Below are positions 45,050 to 53,971 of a stretch of DNA of 64,000 nucleotides, one piece after another; the stretch's first letter is position 1, and the number at the start of each line of letters is the position of its first letter. The position numbers and the translations under genes were made by a program. Source of the DNA: Pelagibius litoralis (GTDB lineage Bacteria; Pseudomonadota; Alphaproteobacteria; Kiloniellales; Kiloniellaceae); the NCBI RefSeq assembly GCF_011683915.1, contig NZ_JAAQPH010000006.1, forward strand, positions 62,001-126,000. The letters run 5' to 3'. The notes under the pieces are model-generated. The model worked only from the letters and a program-made list of their open reading frames with translations, was not told the DNA's origin and searched no databases.

Positions 45050-46003
45050 TTACTTCTTCATTTTCGATTTGGCCTTGGCGGTGCCCGGCTTCTTCGGTTT
45101 TTCCGCCAGGTCGAGGCCGTTGAAGTTGGCGATGGCGTCGGCCAGCATCGGCATGTGCTGGTCGCCGCGGCCCATCGCCAAGGCCATGGTGTAGTCCTGC
45201 TGCACCGCCGAGGAAACCATGGTGGTCAGCTTCTCTGCATTGACCATCTGGTTGTAGTAGCTGATGTCCTTCAGGCAGTTGGCCAGGGTGAACTCGTGGG
45301 CCTTGGGGTCGCGGCCGATCACCCACTTGCTGACGTTCTGGAAAAACCCGCTGTTCATCCCGCCGGCGGAAACCACATCGTAGAGTTTTTCCAGGGGCAC
45401 GCCGGTCTTCTTTGCTGCTGTGTAGGCCTCGGCGAAGGTTGCGGCAAAGCTCAGAGAGATGAAGTTGTTGATCAGCTTGATCTTGTGGCCGGCGCCCACG
45501 GGCCCGACGTGGATGATGTTTTCGGCCCAGGTCTCCATGATCGGCCTGACTTCTTTCAAGGTCTTTGGGTCGGCGCCGACCATGGCGTTCAAGCGGCCCA
45601 GTTCCGCCTCCTTGGGGGAACGGCCGAGCGGGGCATCGATCAGGCTCACGCCCAGCGGCTTCAGCTCGGCCGCCAATGCCAGGGTGGAATTCGGGTCGGC
45701 GGTCGAGCAGTCCACAATGATGAGGCCCTTGTGGGCGCCGGCCTTGATGCCGTCGGCACGGCGGATCAGGTCTTCCACCTGCAGCGATGACGTCACGCAG
45801 AGGAAGATCACGTCGCAATCCCGTGCCATCGCCGCCGCGCTTTTGGCTTCCTTGGCGCCGCGTTTCACCAGGTCTTTTACCGGTTTCTTGTTGCGATGGC
45901 CCATGACGGAAAGGGGATAGCCCTTTTCCACGATGTTCTTGGCCATGCCGTGGCCCATCAGGCCGACGCCGATAAAGCCGACACTTTGCTTTTCCTTGCT
46001 CAC
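45050..46003 (-). CDS. Beta-hydroxyacid dehydrogenase (HIBADH family)
   Basis: A 317-residue NAD(P)-dependent dehydrogenase. The Rossmann motif is GFIGVGLMGHGMA (9-21), DCSTADPNST is the substrate-binding block, and the catalytic lysine is Lys176 in GAGHKIKLINN. The C-terminus is lysine-rich and extended. Substrate is likely a 3-hydroxyacid such as a tartronate, hydroxyisobutyrate or sugar-acid derivative. It is the last of three minus-strand genes with short gaps (49 and 28+ bases). Confidence 0.88.
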   Translation of the reverse strand: MSKEKQSVGFIGVGLMGHGMAKNIVEKGYPLSVMGHRNKKPVKDLVKRGAKEAKSAAAMARDCDVIFLCVTSSLQVEDLIRRADGIKAGAHKGLIIVDCSTADPNSTLALAAELKPLGVSLIDAPLGRSPKEAELGRLNAMVGADPKTLKEVRPIMETWAENIIHVGPVGAGHKIKLINNFISLSFAATFAEAYTAAKKTGVPLEKLYDVVSAGGMNSGFFQNVSKWVIGRDPKAHEFTLANCLKDISYYNQMVNAEKLTTMVSSAVQQDYTMALAMGRGDQHMPMLADAIANFNGLDLAEKPKKPGTAKAKSKMKK

Positions 46004-46052
46004 GCCGCTGTTCCTCCAGGTCTTGGATTTATGGTGCCGGGGTTGTCCCGCT

Positions 46053-46898
46053 TCAGTCGCTGGCGACCAGATGCTGGCGCTGCTCGCCCAGGCCTTCGAT
46101 GCCCAGTTGCATGCTGTCGCCCGGCTTCAGGTAGGTCGGCGGCTTCTGGCCCATGCCGACGCCCGGGGGTGTGCCGGTGGTGATGATATCGCCGCTGGCC
46201 AGCGACATGAACTGGCTTACATAGCTGATCAGATGCGCGACCGGGAAGACCATGGTCTTGGTGCTGCCGTCCTGATAGCGGTGCCCGTTTACCTCCAGCC
46301 AAAGCGGCAGGTTCTGCGGGTCGGGCACCTCGTCGGTCGTGACCAGCCAGGGGCCGACCGGGCCGAAGGTGTCGGCGCTCTTGCCTTTCACCCACTGGCC
46401 CGTGCCCTCAAGCTGAAAGGCGCGTTCGGAGACGTCGTTCACGATGCAGTAGCCGGCAACATGATCAAGCGCATCGGCTTCGTCGATGTACTTGCCCGGT
46501 GTGCCGATCACCACGGCCAGTTCGACCTCCCAGTCGGTTTTCTCCGAGCTGCGCGGTATCACCACGTTGTCATTGGGCCCGCAGATGGAGGAGGTGGCTT
46601 TCGTGAAGATTACCGGTTCTCGGGGGACATCAACGCCGGATTCCTTGGCATGATCGGCATAGTTCAATCCGATGGCAATGAACTTGGCGACCTTGCCGAC
46701 GCAGGCGCCGATCCGCGGGGCACCCTCGACCGCCGGCAGGCTCTCCGGATCGAGCGCCTTCAACTTGTCCAGATTCTCAGGCAAAAGGGCCTCACCGGCG
46801 ATGTCGTCGATCTGGCCGGAGAGATCGCGGATTACGCCTTTACGGTCCATCGCCCCCGGCTTTTCCTGACCCAAGGCTCCATAGCGCAACAGTTTCAT
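46053..46898 (-). CDS. Fumarylacetoacetate-hydrolase family protein
   Basis: A 281-residue member of the FAH superfamily. The metal ligands Glu124 and Glu126 (DWEVELAVVIG) and Asp155 (IVNDVSER) are present, with FIAIGLNYADHAKE before them. The closest functional group in sugar pathways is the hydrolase of 2,4-diketo-3-deoxy-L-fuconate or L-rhamnonate, giving pyruvate and lactate. This fits the ketodeoxyfuconate dehydrogenase-like SDR encoded later. AAGGGAGAAG lies before the ATG. Other family activities (ureidoglycolate lyase, acylpyruvase) cannot be excluded. Confidence 0.85.
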   Translation of the reverse strand: MKLLRYGALGQEKPGAMDRKGVIRDLSGQIDDIAGEALLPENLDKLKALDPESLPAVEGAPRIGACVGKVAKFIAIGLNYADHAKESGVDVPREPVIFTKATSSICGPNDNVVIPRSSEKTDWEVELAVVIGTPGKYIDEADALDHVAGYCIVNDVSERAFQLEGTGQWVKGKSADTFGPVGPWLVTTDEVPDPQNLPLWLEVNGHRYQDGSTKTMVFPVAHLISYVSQFMSLASGDIITTGTPPGVGMGQKPPTYLKPGDSMQLGIEGLGEQRQHLVASD

Positions 46899-46926
46899 GT
46901 TTCTTCTCCCTTACTTTCTCTCAGCC

Positions 46927-47865
46927 TTATCGGACCGGCGTCAGAACCGGTTGGCCGGCAAAGTGCGCCCGCAGATTTTTTACCACCAGATCGCCCATGG
47001 CGTGGCGGGTTTCCACGGTGGCGCTGGCGGCATGGGGCTGCAGAACCACCTGATCCATTTCGAAGAGGGCTTCGGGAACTTTCGGCTCCTCCAGAAAAAC
47101 GTCCAGGCCGGCGCCGCCGAGGCGGCCTTCCTGCAGCGCCAGAACCAGTTCGGCCTCGTCGACGACCGTGCCGCGGGCGACGTTGATCAACACGCCCTCC
47201 GGCCCCAGCGCATCCATGACGGCACGGTTGACGATGTTGTTGGTCGCCTCGCCACCGGGGCAGATCGCCACAAGATAATCGCAGTTCTCAGCCATCTCGA
47301 CCAGGTTGTCGAAAAAACGATAGGACACGTCATCCTGTTTCCGGCGGCCGTGATAGCTCAGTTCCAAGCCGAAGGCGGAAGCTTTCTCGGCAATGTCCTT
47401 GCCGATGCGGCCCAGGCCCAGAATGCCCAGCTGCTTGCCGCGGATACTGTGGGTCAGCGGCATGGCGGCTTTCAGCCATTTGCCGTCGCGGACATAGCGG
47501 TCGCCGACGCAGATCCGCCGTGAGGTTGCCAGCAGCAGGGCAATGGCCATGTTGGCGACGTCGTCGTTCAGAACATCCGGCGTATTGGTGACGATCACTT
47601 TGCGCTTGGCCGCATGCTGCAGGTCGATGGAATCGACACCGACTCCATAACACCCGACGATCTCCAGATTCGGCAGGGCATCCATCAGGGCGGCGGACGC
47701 ACCCAGATTGCCGCTGGTGCCGACGGCGCGGACGCGTTCACCGACCTCGGCAAGCAAGGCGTCGCGGTCTTCGGCTTCCCAGAGGCGGTGAACCGTGAAG
47801 TCCTCCTCCATTGCTTCCATGACATGCGGCATCATTGGGCCGACCAAAACAAGCTCCGGCTTCAC
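46927..47865 (-). CDS. D-isomer-specific 2-hydroxyacid dehydrogenase
   Basis: A 312-residue NAD(P)-dependent dehydrogenase of the glyoxylate/hydroxypyruvate reductase type. The nucleotide site is LGLGRIG (149-155), and the catalytic Arg231 (NVARGTVVDE), Glu260 and His278 (LQPHAASAT) are in place. The start is GTG at 47865, preferred because GGAG lies upstream; the longer frame is not supported. It is the first gene of the minus-strand trio and divergent from the denD-type gene across a 257-base gap. Confidence 0.9.
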   Translation of the reverse strand: MKPELVLVGPMMPHVMEAMEEDFTVHRLWEAEDRDALLAEVGERVRAVGTSGNLGASAALMDALPNLEIVGCYGVGVDSIDLQHAAKRKVIVTNTPDVLNDDVANMAIALLLATSRRICVGDRYVRDGKWLKAAMPLTHSIRGKQLGILGLGRIGKDIAEKASAFGLELSYHGRRKQDDVSYRFFDNLVEMAENCDYLVAICPGGEATNNIVNRAVMDALGPEGVLINVARGTVVDEAELVLALQEGRLGGAGLDVFLEEPKVPEALFEMDQVVLQPHAASATVETRHAMGDLVVKNLRAHFAGQPVLTPVR

Positions 47866-48122
47866 TTTTTTCTCCGTACTGCTAGGGCGCCTGAGGGCGT
47901 GAGGTTTCGCGCGCTGGCGGATCTGACACGGTGGATGGCTGCCCTTCTTCTGTTGGGCATACATGATCAATAGCAAACCTTCCGCTCAGCGCCAAGCTGG
48001 CTCATCACGCCTTTGTCCCTGCTGCCGCTTTGTTCCCTCGTTGCGCAACAAGGGTGCGGCGGTCACAATCGGCGCCTGCGTTGAAAACCGAAACCATTGC
48101 GACAAAGCGGGGAGATAGAGGC

Positions 48123-49103
48123 GTGAAAGTTGTTATAACAGGGGGTGCCGGCTTCATCGGTCTTCGTCTGGCGGAAGAGTTGTTGCGGCGCGGTCGTTTG
48201 ACCGGTCCGTCGGGTGAGCCTGAGGCAATCGATTCCCTGTTACTGTTCGATGTCAGCGAGCCGCCGGCGCGGCCCGCCTGGGCCGATGATCGCGTCACCT
48301 TTCAGAGCGGCGATATCTCCGATGCCGCGACGGTTTCGGGCCTGATCGACCGGGACGACATCTCGGTGTTTCATCTGGCCTCGGTGGTCAGCGGCGGTGG
48401 TGAGCTGGATTTCGATCTGGCGATGCGGGTCAACCTGCACGGTGGATTGAATGTCTTTGAAGCCTGCCGTGCCCGCAGTGGCCTGCCGCGGCTTGTTTTC
48501 GCCAGTTCGATCGCCGTTTTCGGCGGGGCGGGCATGCCCGCGGTAGTTGGCGACCACGTGAAGCAGACACCGCAGACGACCTACGGCATGACCAAGACGA
48601 TCTGCGAACTGCTGGTGAACGATTACACCCGCAAGGGTTTCCTCGATGGCCGCTCGGCGCGCCTGCCGACCGTGATCGTGCGGCCGGGTAAGCCGAACCA
48701 GGCGGCCTCCAGCTTCGTTTCCGGACTGTTCCGCGAGCCATTGAACGGTGAGGTCTGCCGAATTCCGGTGGCGCCGGAAACCATGATGCCGGTGTTGGGC
48801 TACCGCTCCATTGTCGGCGGTTTCATTGCCCTTCACGAGGCCGATGGCGAGGCCCTGGGCGATGATCGGGCGGTCAGTCTGCCGAGTTTTACGGTCAGTG
48901 TTGCGGAAATGATCGAGGCGCTGAACCGCGTCGCAAGCGGACGCAGCCTGGGCGAGATCGTCTTCGAGCCCGATCCCTTCATCGAGGCGATTTGCGCCGG
49001 CTGGCCGCAGGATGCGTCCCATGATCGCGCCACGGCCCTTGGCCTGCCCAAGGACGCCAGTTTGGATGTCATCGTTGAGAACTACATAGAGGACTATCTG
49101 TGA
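48123..49103 (+). CDS. denD: DenD-like NAD-dependent epimerase/dehydratase family dehydrogenase
   Basis: A 326-residue extended SDR. The cofactor site is TGGAGFIG (6-13), the active site is Ser128/129 with Tyr154 and Lys158 (TYGMTKTICELL), and RPGKPNQAASSF follows. These features match D-erythronate dehydrogenase (DenD), which oxidises D-erythronate at C2. Here, however, it is in one operon with dgoK and dgoA, not with the usual tetronate isomerase and kinase, so its substrate may be a C6 sugar acid. The GTG start has GGGGAGATAG before it. It overlaps dgoK by 4 bases. Confidence 0.78.
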   Translation: MKVVITGGAGFIGLRLAEELLRRGRLTGPSGEPEAIDSLLLFDVSEPPARPAWADDRVTFQSGDISDAATVSGLIDRDDISVFHLASVVSGGGELDFDLAMRVNLHGGLNVFEACRARSGLPRLVFASSIAVFGGAGMPAVVGDHVKQTPQTTYGMTKTICELLVNDYTRKGFLDGRSARLPTVIVRPGKPNQAASSFVSGLFREPLNGEVCRIPVAPETMMPVLGYRSIVGGFIALHEADGEALGDDRAVSLPSFTVSVAEMIEALNRVASGRSLGEIVFEPDPFIEAICAGWPQDASHDRATALGLPKDASLDVIVENYIEDYL

Positions 49104-50047
49104 CGCCTGCCGGTGTGACACGTCCGGTTATCGCGGTTGACTGGGGCACCTCGTCGTTTCGTGCTTATGCCCTGGGCCCCGCCGGCGAGGTGCGGGAGCG
49201 CCGGGAAACGCCGCGCGGTATCCTTCGTGTGGAGAAGGGCGGGTTTCCGCAGGCCCTGTCAGAGGAAATCGGCGACTGGCTGGCCGCCCGCCCCGCCAGC
49301 CTGGTGGTGATGAGCGGCATGATCGGCAGCCGCCAGGGCTGGCAGGAGGTGCCTTACTGCGCCTGTCCCTGCGATCTTGCCGGATTGGCCGCTGGATTTG
49401 TGCGGCTTGACTGGCCGGAGGCGGAGGTCTGGATTGCCCCCGGTCTGAGCGACGAGACCGAGACCGGCCTGCCGGACGTCATGCGCGGCGAGGAGGTCCA
49501 GATTTTCGGCGCCCTGGCGGATCTGCCCGGCGGCAACGCCCTGGTCTGCCTGCCGGGAACGCACAGCAAGTGGGTGACGGTATCGGAGGGAACAATCGTC
49601 CACTTCGCGACCTACATGACCGGCGAAGTCTATGACCTGCTCCAGGCGCATTCGATTCTCGGGCGCCTGATGACCGACGAGGCGGTGGCGTCGGATGACT
49701 GGTTCGGCGAAGGGGTCGTCCGCGGCGCATCGGACGGCGCCTTGCTGCATATGTTGTTTTCCGTGCGCAGCCGGGTGCTGAGCGGGAACATGCCGGAGGC
49801 CGGCGCGCGCGCCTATCTGTCGGGCATGTTGATTGGTCACGAGATCGCGGCGGCCCTGCGGGCGGCGAAAGACAGGCCGGACGAAGTGGCGCTCCTCGGC
49901 GCGCCCGCCCTGGCAAGACTTTACGAGGAAGCCCTCGGCCGGCTCGGCTGCGCTCAGCGCCGGATCGGCAGCGATGTGGCTGCAAGCGGTTTGTTTCAGC
50001 TTGCACAACGGCTTCCTGACGGTACGACGATGCGGCATGAGGGTTAG
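49100..50047 (+). CDS. dgoK: 2-dehydro-3-deoxygalactonokinase
   Basis: It phosphorylates 2-keto-3-deoxy-D-galactonate at C6 in the De Ley-Doudoroff galactose pathway. The 315 residues carry the sugar-kinase start VIAVDWGTSSFRAYAL, then SGMIGSRQGWQEVPY, GALVCLPGTHSKWV (as NALVCLPGTHSKWV) and the FATYMTGEVYDLLQAHSIL block. The start is GTG overlapping the upstream stop (GTGA), typical of coupled genes, and it ends 3 bases before dgoA. Confidence 0.93.
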   Translation: MTPAGVTRPVIAVDWGTSSFRAYALGPAGEVRERRETPRGILRVEKGGFPQALSEEIGDWLAARPASLVVMSGMIGSRQGWQEVPYCACPCDLAGLAAGFVRLDWPEAEVWIAPGLSDETETGLPDVMRGEEVQIFGALADLPGGNALVCLPGTHSKWVTVSEGTIVHFATYMTGEVYDLLQAHSILGRLMTDEAVASDDWFGEGVVRGASDGALLHMLFSVRSRVLSGNMPEAGARAYLSGMLIGHEIAAALRAAKDRPDEVALLGAPALARLYEEALGRLGCAQRRIGSDVAASGLFQLAQRLPDGTTMRHEG

Positions 50048-50050
50048 AGC

Positions 50051-50689
50051 ATGAAAGATCTGAAAGACTGGCTGGAAGAGATGCCGCTGGTGGCGATCCT
50101 GCGCGGTGTGAAGCCGGAGGAGGTGGTGGCCATCGCTCAGGCTTTGGTGGCTGAAGGCATCGGTATCATCGAGGTGCCGCTGAATTCGCCACGTCCTTTC
50201 GACAGCATTGCGGCTCTGGCGGAGGCCTGCGGTGACGATGCCCTGGTCGGTGCGGGAACCGTGCTCGACCCGGCGGATGTGGGCCGGGTCGCTGCAGCCG
50301 GCGGCCGGCTGATCGTGACACCCAATGCGGGCGAGGCCGTGGTAATCGCGGCCAAGGCCCAAGGCCTGGTCGCCATGCCCGGATTTGCCACCCCTACGGA
50401 GGGGCTGAGCATGGTCAAGGCCGGGGCCGATGCGGTGAAGCTGTTCCCGGCGGAGGCCAATCCGCCGGCGGTGGTGAAGGCGATGCGCGTGGTCTTTCCG
50501 CCGGACCTGCCGATCCTTGCCGTCGGCTCCATCACGCCGCAGAAAGTCGGCGACTACTGGGCGGCGGGGGCAAGAGGCTTCGGCCTGGGGGGCAGCCTCT
50601 ATCGGCCCGGGGACGATGCGGCGACGATCGCCGCCAGGGTTCCCGGGTTTCGCGATGCCATCGAAAAGGCAAAGGCAGCCGCGGCGTGA
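50051..50689 (+). CDS. dgoA: 2-dehydro-3-deoxy-6-phosphogalactonate aldolase
   Basis: It splits KDPGal to pyruvate and glyceraldehyde 3-phosphate. The 212-residue TIM barrel has Arg18 (AILRGV), the base Glu41 (IIEVPLNSP) and the Schiff-base Lys130 (DAVKLFPAE). PLNSP distinguishes the galactonate type from KDPG aldolase. It completes the dgoK pathway. The only candidate for the preceding dehydratase in the window is the IlvD/EDD enzyme at 53972, outside this operon. Confidence 0.93.
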   Translation: MKDLKDWLEEMPLVAILRGVKPEEVVAIAQALVAEGIGIIEVPLNSPRPFDSIAALAEACGDDALVGAGTVLDPADVGRVAAAGGRLIVTPNAGEAVVIAAKAQGLVAMPGFATPTEGLSMVKAGADAVKLFPAEANPPAVVKAMRVVFPPDLPILAVGSITPQKVGDYWAAGARGFGLGGSLYRPGDDAATIAARVPGFRDAIEKAKAAAA

Positions 50690-50707
50690 TGTGGCGCCGG
50701 ATTTGCG

Positions 50708-51364
50708 TTACCGGCTGCCGGCAAAGGCGTTGATGCCGGGGTCGCTGTTCTCGATGTAGCGCAGCAAGGGCGCCCAGTCGTCGCGCAGATCTTCATACTG
50801 TTTGCCCGACAGGTCGAAGATGCTGAGACCCTGGGCGGCGATCTCGGTGTAGATGGTGCGATGGCGCAGACGGCCGACCCCTTTATGGCCGACGCCGATC
50901 ATGAAGCTGTCCAGGCGGCCGGCGGAACGGGTGCCGAGCTGAACCCGGTTGCGCACCACCGCAACGGCCGTCCTGCTCTTGCGGATCGGCTTCAGGGTCT
51001 CGAGTTTTTTCAGAAAGTCGCCGGTTGCCGCAACGTCGAAGCCGGACGGCAGCACCGGCACGACCACCACATCCGCCATGCGCAGCAGATCGTCGATCTT
51101 GCCCATCTTCATTGCCGCGGGAGAGTCGATGATCAGGCGGTCGATGGCCTTGGGCGGCTTGCCCCAGCTGTCGCGCCAGTCCAGCGGCTGAATCGGACCG
51201 GCCTCTGACGGCCTTTGCTTCATCCAGCCCAGCGAACTGCCTTGCTTGTCCGCATCGGCAAGGGCGGTGCGCAGCCCGGCATTCGCAAAGGCCGCGGCGA
51301 TGTGGGTGGCGACGGTGGTTTTGCCACAGCCGCCTTTGGGGTTAGCGACGAGAATCGTAATCAT
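50708..51364 (-). CDS. Orphan ParA/MinD-type ATPase
   Basis: A 218-residue deviant-Walker ATPase. Walker A is NPKGGCGKTT (8-17), the switch region is LIIDSPAAM, and the C-terminal half lacks a DNA-binding or membrane-targeting helix seen in MinD. No parB or cargo gene is adjacent, so it is likely an orphan positioning ATPase or regulator. It is convergent with dgoA (18-base gap) and its upstream gap leads to the CYTH-CHAD gene. Confidence 0.85.
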   Translation of the reverse strand: MITILVANPKGGCGKTTVATHIAAAFANAGLRTALADADKQGSSLGWMKQRPSEAGPIQPLDWRDSWGKPPKAIDRLIIDSPAAMKMGKIDDLLRMADVVVVPVLPSGFDVAATGDFLKKLETLKPIRKSRTAVAVVRNRVQLGTRSAGRLDSFMIGVGHKGVGRLRHRTIYTEIAAQGLSIFDLSGKQYEDLRDDWAPLLRYIENSDPGINAFAGSR

Positions 51365-51444
51365 GACTCAAATCCTAACCCAGGAAGGGGTACACAAACG
51401 ACCGCTTTTCGGAAGTTGCCGGGCAAAGCCGGCGGCCGGTGCTG

Positions 51445-53034
51445 CTATTTCTTGCCGTTCCAGAAGGGATGGGTCTTTGCGAAGGCCCTCCAGGTTTCCC
51501 GCATTTCCGGCTCGAAACTGAGCACGCCGTGCGCATACCAGCCGATCACCTTGCCGATGGCCTGGTCCAGGCCGGCCGGGCGGCGCGCGCCGGCCCGTGG
51601 CCCGGCCAGCTCGGCCAGAAGCGTCTCGGCGACCGCGACATCGTTCAGATGGCCGAGGCTTTCCTGCAATCCCCGCATGGCTTTGAGATAGGGTTTTTCG
51701 GTCTTTGCGGGGTAGAGGGCGCGGAAGAACTCCGTCGTGTAGCGTAGTTTCTTCATGGCAATGCGCACTTCGTGCCGCTTCTCGACCGAAAGCCGGTCGA
51801 AGTGCTTGCCCAGCTTCAATGTCTTGCGGTGTCGTTTGGTGAGCAGCTTGTTTGCCAGCGTGATCAACGGCTGGTCCAGCCAGACCGCCTGCGCCGGCGT
51901 CAGGGCCGCACAATGCCAGGCGCGGTCCTCCAGCCAGCCGCCCAGGCGCAGCAGAAACCGGGTATAGCGCGGTTCGCTGACGGCCTCGCGCACCTGCTGA
52001 TAGGCTTCGGCGCGGCGTTTTTCCGCCACCTTTCTGAGAACGGCGAGATCCTTGTCGCCGGGGCGGTTGGCTTCCACCGGCGCCAGCAGCTCAGCCAGGA
52101 ATACATCCCAGTCGCGGGCCGGGCCAAGCGCATTCAGGGCCCAGCGTGCTTCGGTATTCAGCCAGCGGTGGTGGTCTTCGGGCAGCAGTTCGGAAAAGAC
52201 CGAAAGGGCGGAGCGGAATCGCCGCAACCCGACCCGCATCTGGTGCACGCCCTCAGGGTCGCTGCCGTCGAGGGCGGCCGCCTCGTTGGCCGTCCAATGC
52301 AGAAGGCAGGCTTCCAGCACCGCCGCCAGTGCGTTGTCGGTGCGGGTTTCCGCCGTCAGGGCCAAGGGTTTTGCCGGGTGCCAGGCTGGCTTGCGGCCGG
52401 TCGCCAGGGCATAGCCGCGGGCAGATTTGCTGCGGGTTTCCAACTGGGTCGGTGCGACGTCCTGCAGCGCCAAAGCCAAGTCGAAGAGCGCGCGGGGTGT
52501 TCCCTCAACCAACTCCAGCTCGATCTCCGAGAGCGGTTGAACGCTGCCGGAGGCTTCAATTTCACCACGGTCGAAAGCCGCTTCGATGACCTTCAAACGG
52601 CCCAGGGAGTCGGTACCGTTCACCTGCTGGATCTCGCGGTGCACCCGGGTGACGAAGACAGGGCGCAGCTCACCGGGCAGGATCAAGCCGAGGGCGGCAC
52701 GGATCTCAGGGTCATCTATGATATCGAGCTGCGGTTCCAGCGAAGGAACCGGGCCCTCCCACTCGCCGCGGCTGAACAGGCTGGCCGCCTCATTATCGCC
52801 GGTTTTCACGGTCTGGATGAAGCGCGTACCGTCGCGGCGGATACGAAACGCCAAGCCGCGCTTACGCAAGCGCAGGTCCGCCGTGTCGAAGTAGATGTTC
52901 TCCAGCTCCTTGACCTTGGGCGCCGCGCCATCGCGTCCGCGCAGCATCGGGGCCTGCCAAAGGCGCTCAAGGGTTTCCGGGTCTGCCGCAAGCTTCAGTT
53001 CGACTTCGGTCGCCGTGGAGGGTTGGTTCGCCAT
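51445..53034 (-). CDS. CYTH-CHAD domain protein, inorganic triphosphatase type
   Basis: A 529-residue two-domain protein. An N-terminal CYTH tunnel domain (about 5-205) has the signature ExExK at Glu10, Glu12 and Lys14. A C-terminal CHAD helical domain (about 225-510) is rich in histidine and arginine (GVHQMRVGLRRFRSAL, AMKKLRYTTEFFRAL), the regions that bind polyphosphate. It hydrolyses triphosphate or short polyphosphates. The start at 53034 is six codons inside the longest frame because GGGAGA lies upstream. It is divergent from sixA across 331 bases in which I see only likely promoters and the palindrome TAATCA-AA-TGATTA at 53339-53352. Confidence 0.9.
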   Translation of the reverse strand: MANQPSTATEVELKLAADPETLERLWQAPMLRGRDGAAPKVKELENIYFDTADLRLRKRGLAFRIRRDGTRFIQTVKTGDNEAASLFSRGEWEGPVPSLEPQLDIIDDPEIRAALGLILPGELRPVFVTRVHREIQQVNGTDSLGRLKVIEAAFDRGEIEASGSVQPLSEIELELVEGTPRALFDLALALQDVAPTQLETRSKSARGYALATGRKPAWHPAKPLALTAETRTDNALAAVLEACLLHWTANEAAALDGSDPEGVHQMRVGLRRFRSALSVFSELLPEDHHRWLNTEARWALNALGPARDWDVFLAELLAPVEANRPGDKDLAVLRKVAEKRRAEAYQQVREAVSEPRYTRFLLRLGGWLEDRAWHCAALTPAQAVWLDQPLITLANKLLTKRHRKTLKLGKHFDRLSVEKRHEVRIAMKKLRYTTEFFRALYPAKTEKPYLKAMRGLQESLGHLNDVAVAETLLAELAGPRAGARRPAGLDQAIGKVIGWYAHGVLSFEPEMRETWRAFAKTHPFWNGKK

Positions 53035-53365
53035 ACAACAGTCTCCCTTCACTCGCCCTCATTACTCGGGCGGTTGTTGCATCGGCGAAATGCTGTCGGC
53101 GGCTTGTGCTGGGCACATTTACCCTGGTGCTGCAGGCCCCTCAGCCTTACAGATTTCGCTCACATCTGCTTTTCATGACACCCGTAGAACGGGCGCCTGC
53201 CCTGTTGTCTTTGCGTCGCCTTCACGACCATGGCCGAGGCAACGTTTTCGTTGCATTCTTACGACCCTGTACAATTGTGGAGAAGAACGCATTTGTGCAA
53301 GGCAAATCGTCGGGTTTTCGACATTCGATTGGTCATCATAATCAAATGATTAGGAAGTTGGTCTG

Positions 53366-53875
53366 ATGCCCCATCTTTTGCTGCTGCGCCACGCCAAATC
53401 GAGCTGGGACGCCCCCGCTCTGAACGATTTCGACCGGCCTTTGGCAGATCGGGGACGGCGCGCGGCCCCGGTTATGGGAAGCTTTATCGGTGCCAAGCCC
53501 TGGCGGCCGGCGCTGGTGCTCTGCTCCTCTGCCGTGCGGGCGCGTGAAACCCTGGATCTGGTGCTGCCGAAGCTGCCTGTCGAGCCGTCACTGCGCTATC
53601 TGAAGTCGCTTTACCTTGCCCCGCCGAGCCGCATGATTGCGCTGCTGCGCCAGCAAGCGCCTGAAGTCGCGAGTATCATGGTGGTTGCCCACAACCCGGG
53701 CATGGAAAATCTGGCGTTGAGGCTGGCCAAAGACGCAACCACGCCGGCGGCCCGGCGGATGGCTGAGAAATTTCCCACCGCGGCCCTGGCCCATTTCAAA
53801 CTGCCGTCGTGGCGGTCCCTGGGAGAAGAAGAGGCCGCGTTGAAAGATTTTATCCGCCCCCGGGACTTGGGATAA
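53366..53875 (+). CDS. sixA: SixA-type histidine phosphatase
   Basis: A 169-residue histidine-phosphatase-superfamily protein. RHAKSSW carries the catalytic His9 with Arg8, Arg58/Arg60 lie in SSAVRARETL, and His109 is in VVAHNPG. SixA removes phosphate from phosphohistidine in signalling or PTS proteins; other small phosphatases of the same fold remain possible. AGGAAG precedes the ATG. It is divergent from the CYTH-CHAD gene, a common neighbour pair in phosphate metabolism. Confidence 0.88.
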   Translation: MPHLLLLRHAKSSWDAPALNDFDRPLADRGRRAAPVMGSFIGAKPWRPALVLCSSAVRARETLDLVLPKLPVEPSLRYLKSLYLAPPSRMIALLRQQAPEVASIMVVAHNPGMENLALRLAKDATTPAARRMAEKFPTAALAHFKLPSWRSLGEEEAALKDFIRPRDLG

Positions 53876-53971
53876 TCTGCCGCGGTGCAAAGATTTCGCC
53901 GCAAAGGCGGTGCGGCGGGGCCTGAGGCCTGCTAGTTTCGCGCCAAGCAGTAATCAGGAGGAAGACCCCCC

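Noticed and set aside
53106-53366. 86-residue frame in the CYTH-CHAD/sixA gap
   Set aside because: No ribosome site, runs into the sixA start, and its composition looks random.
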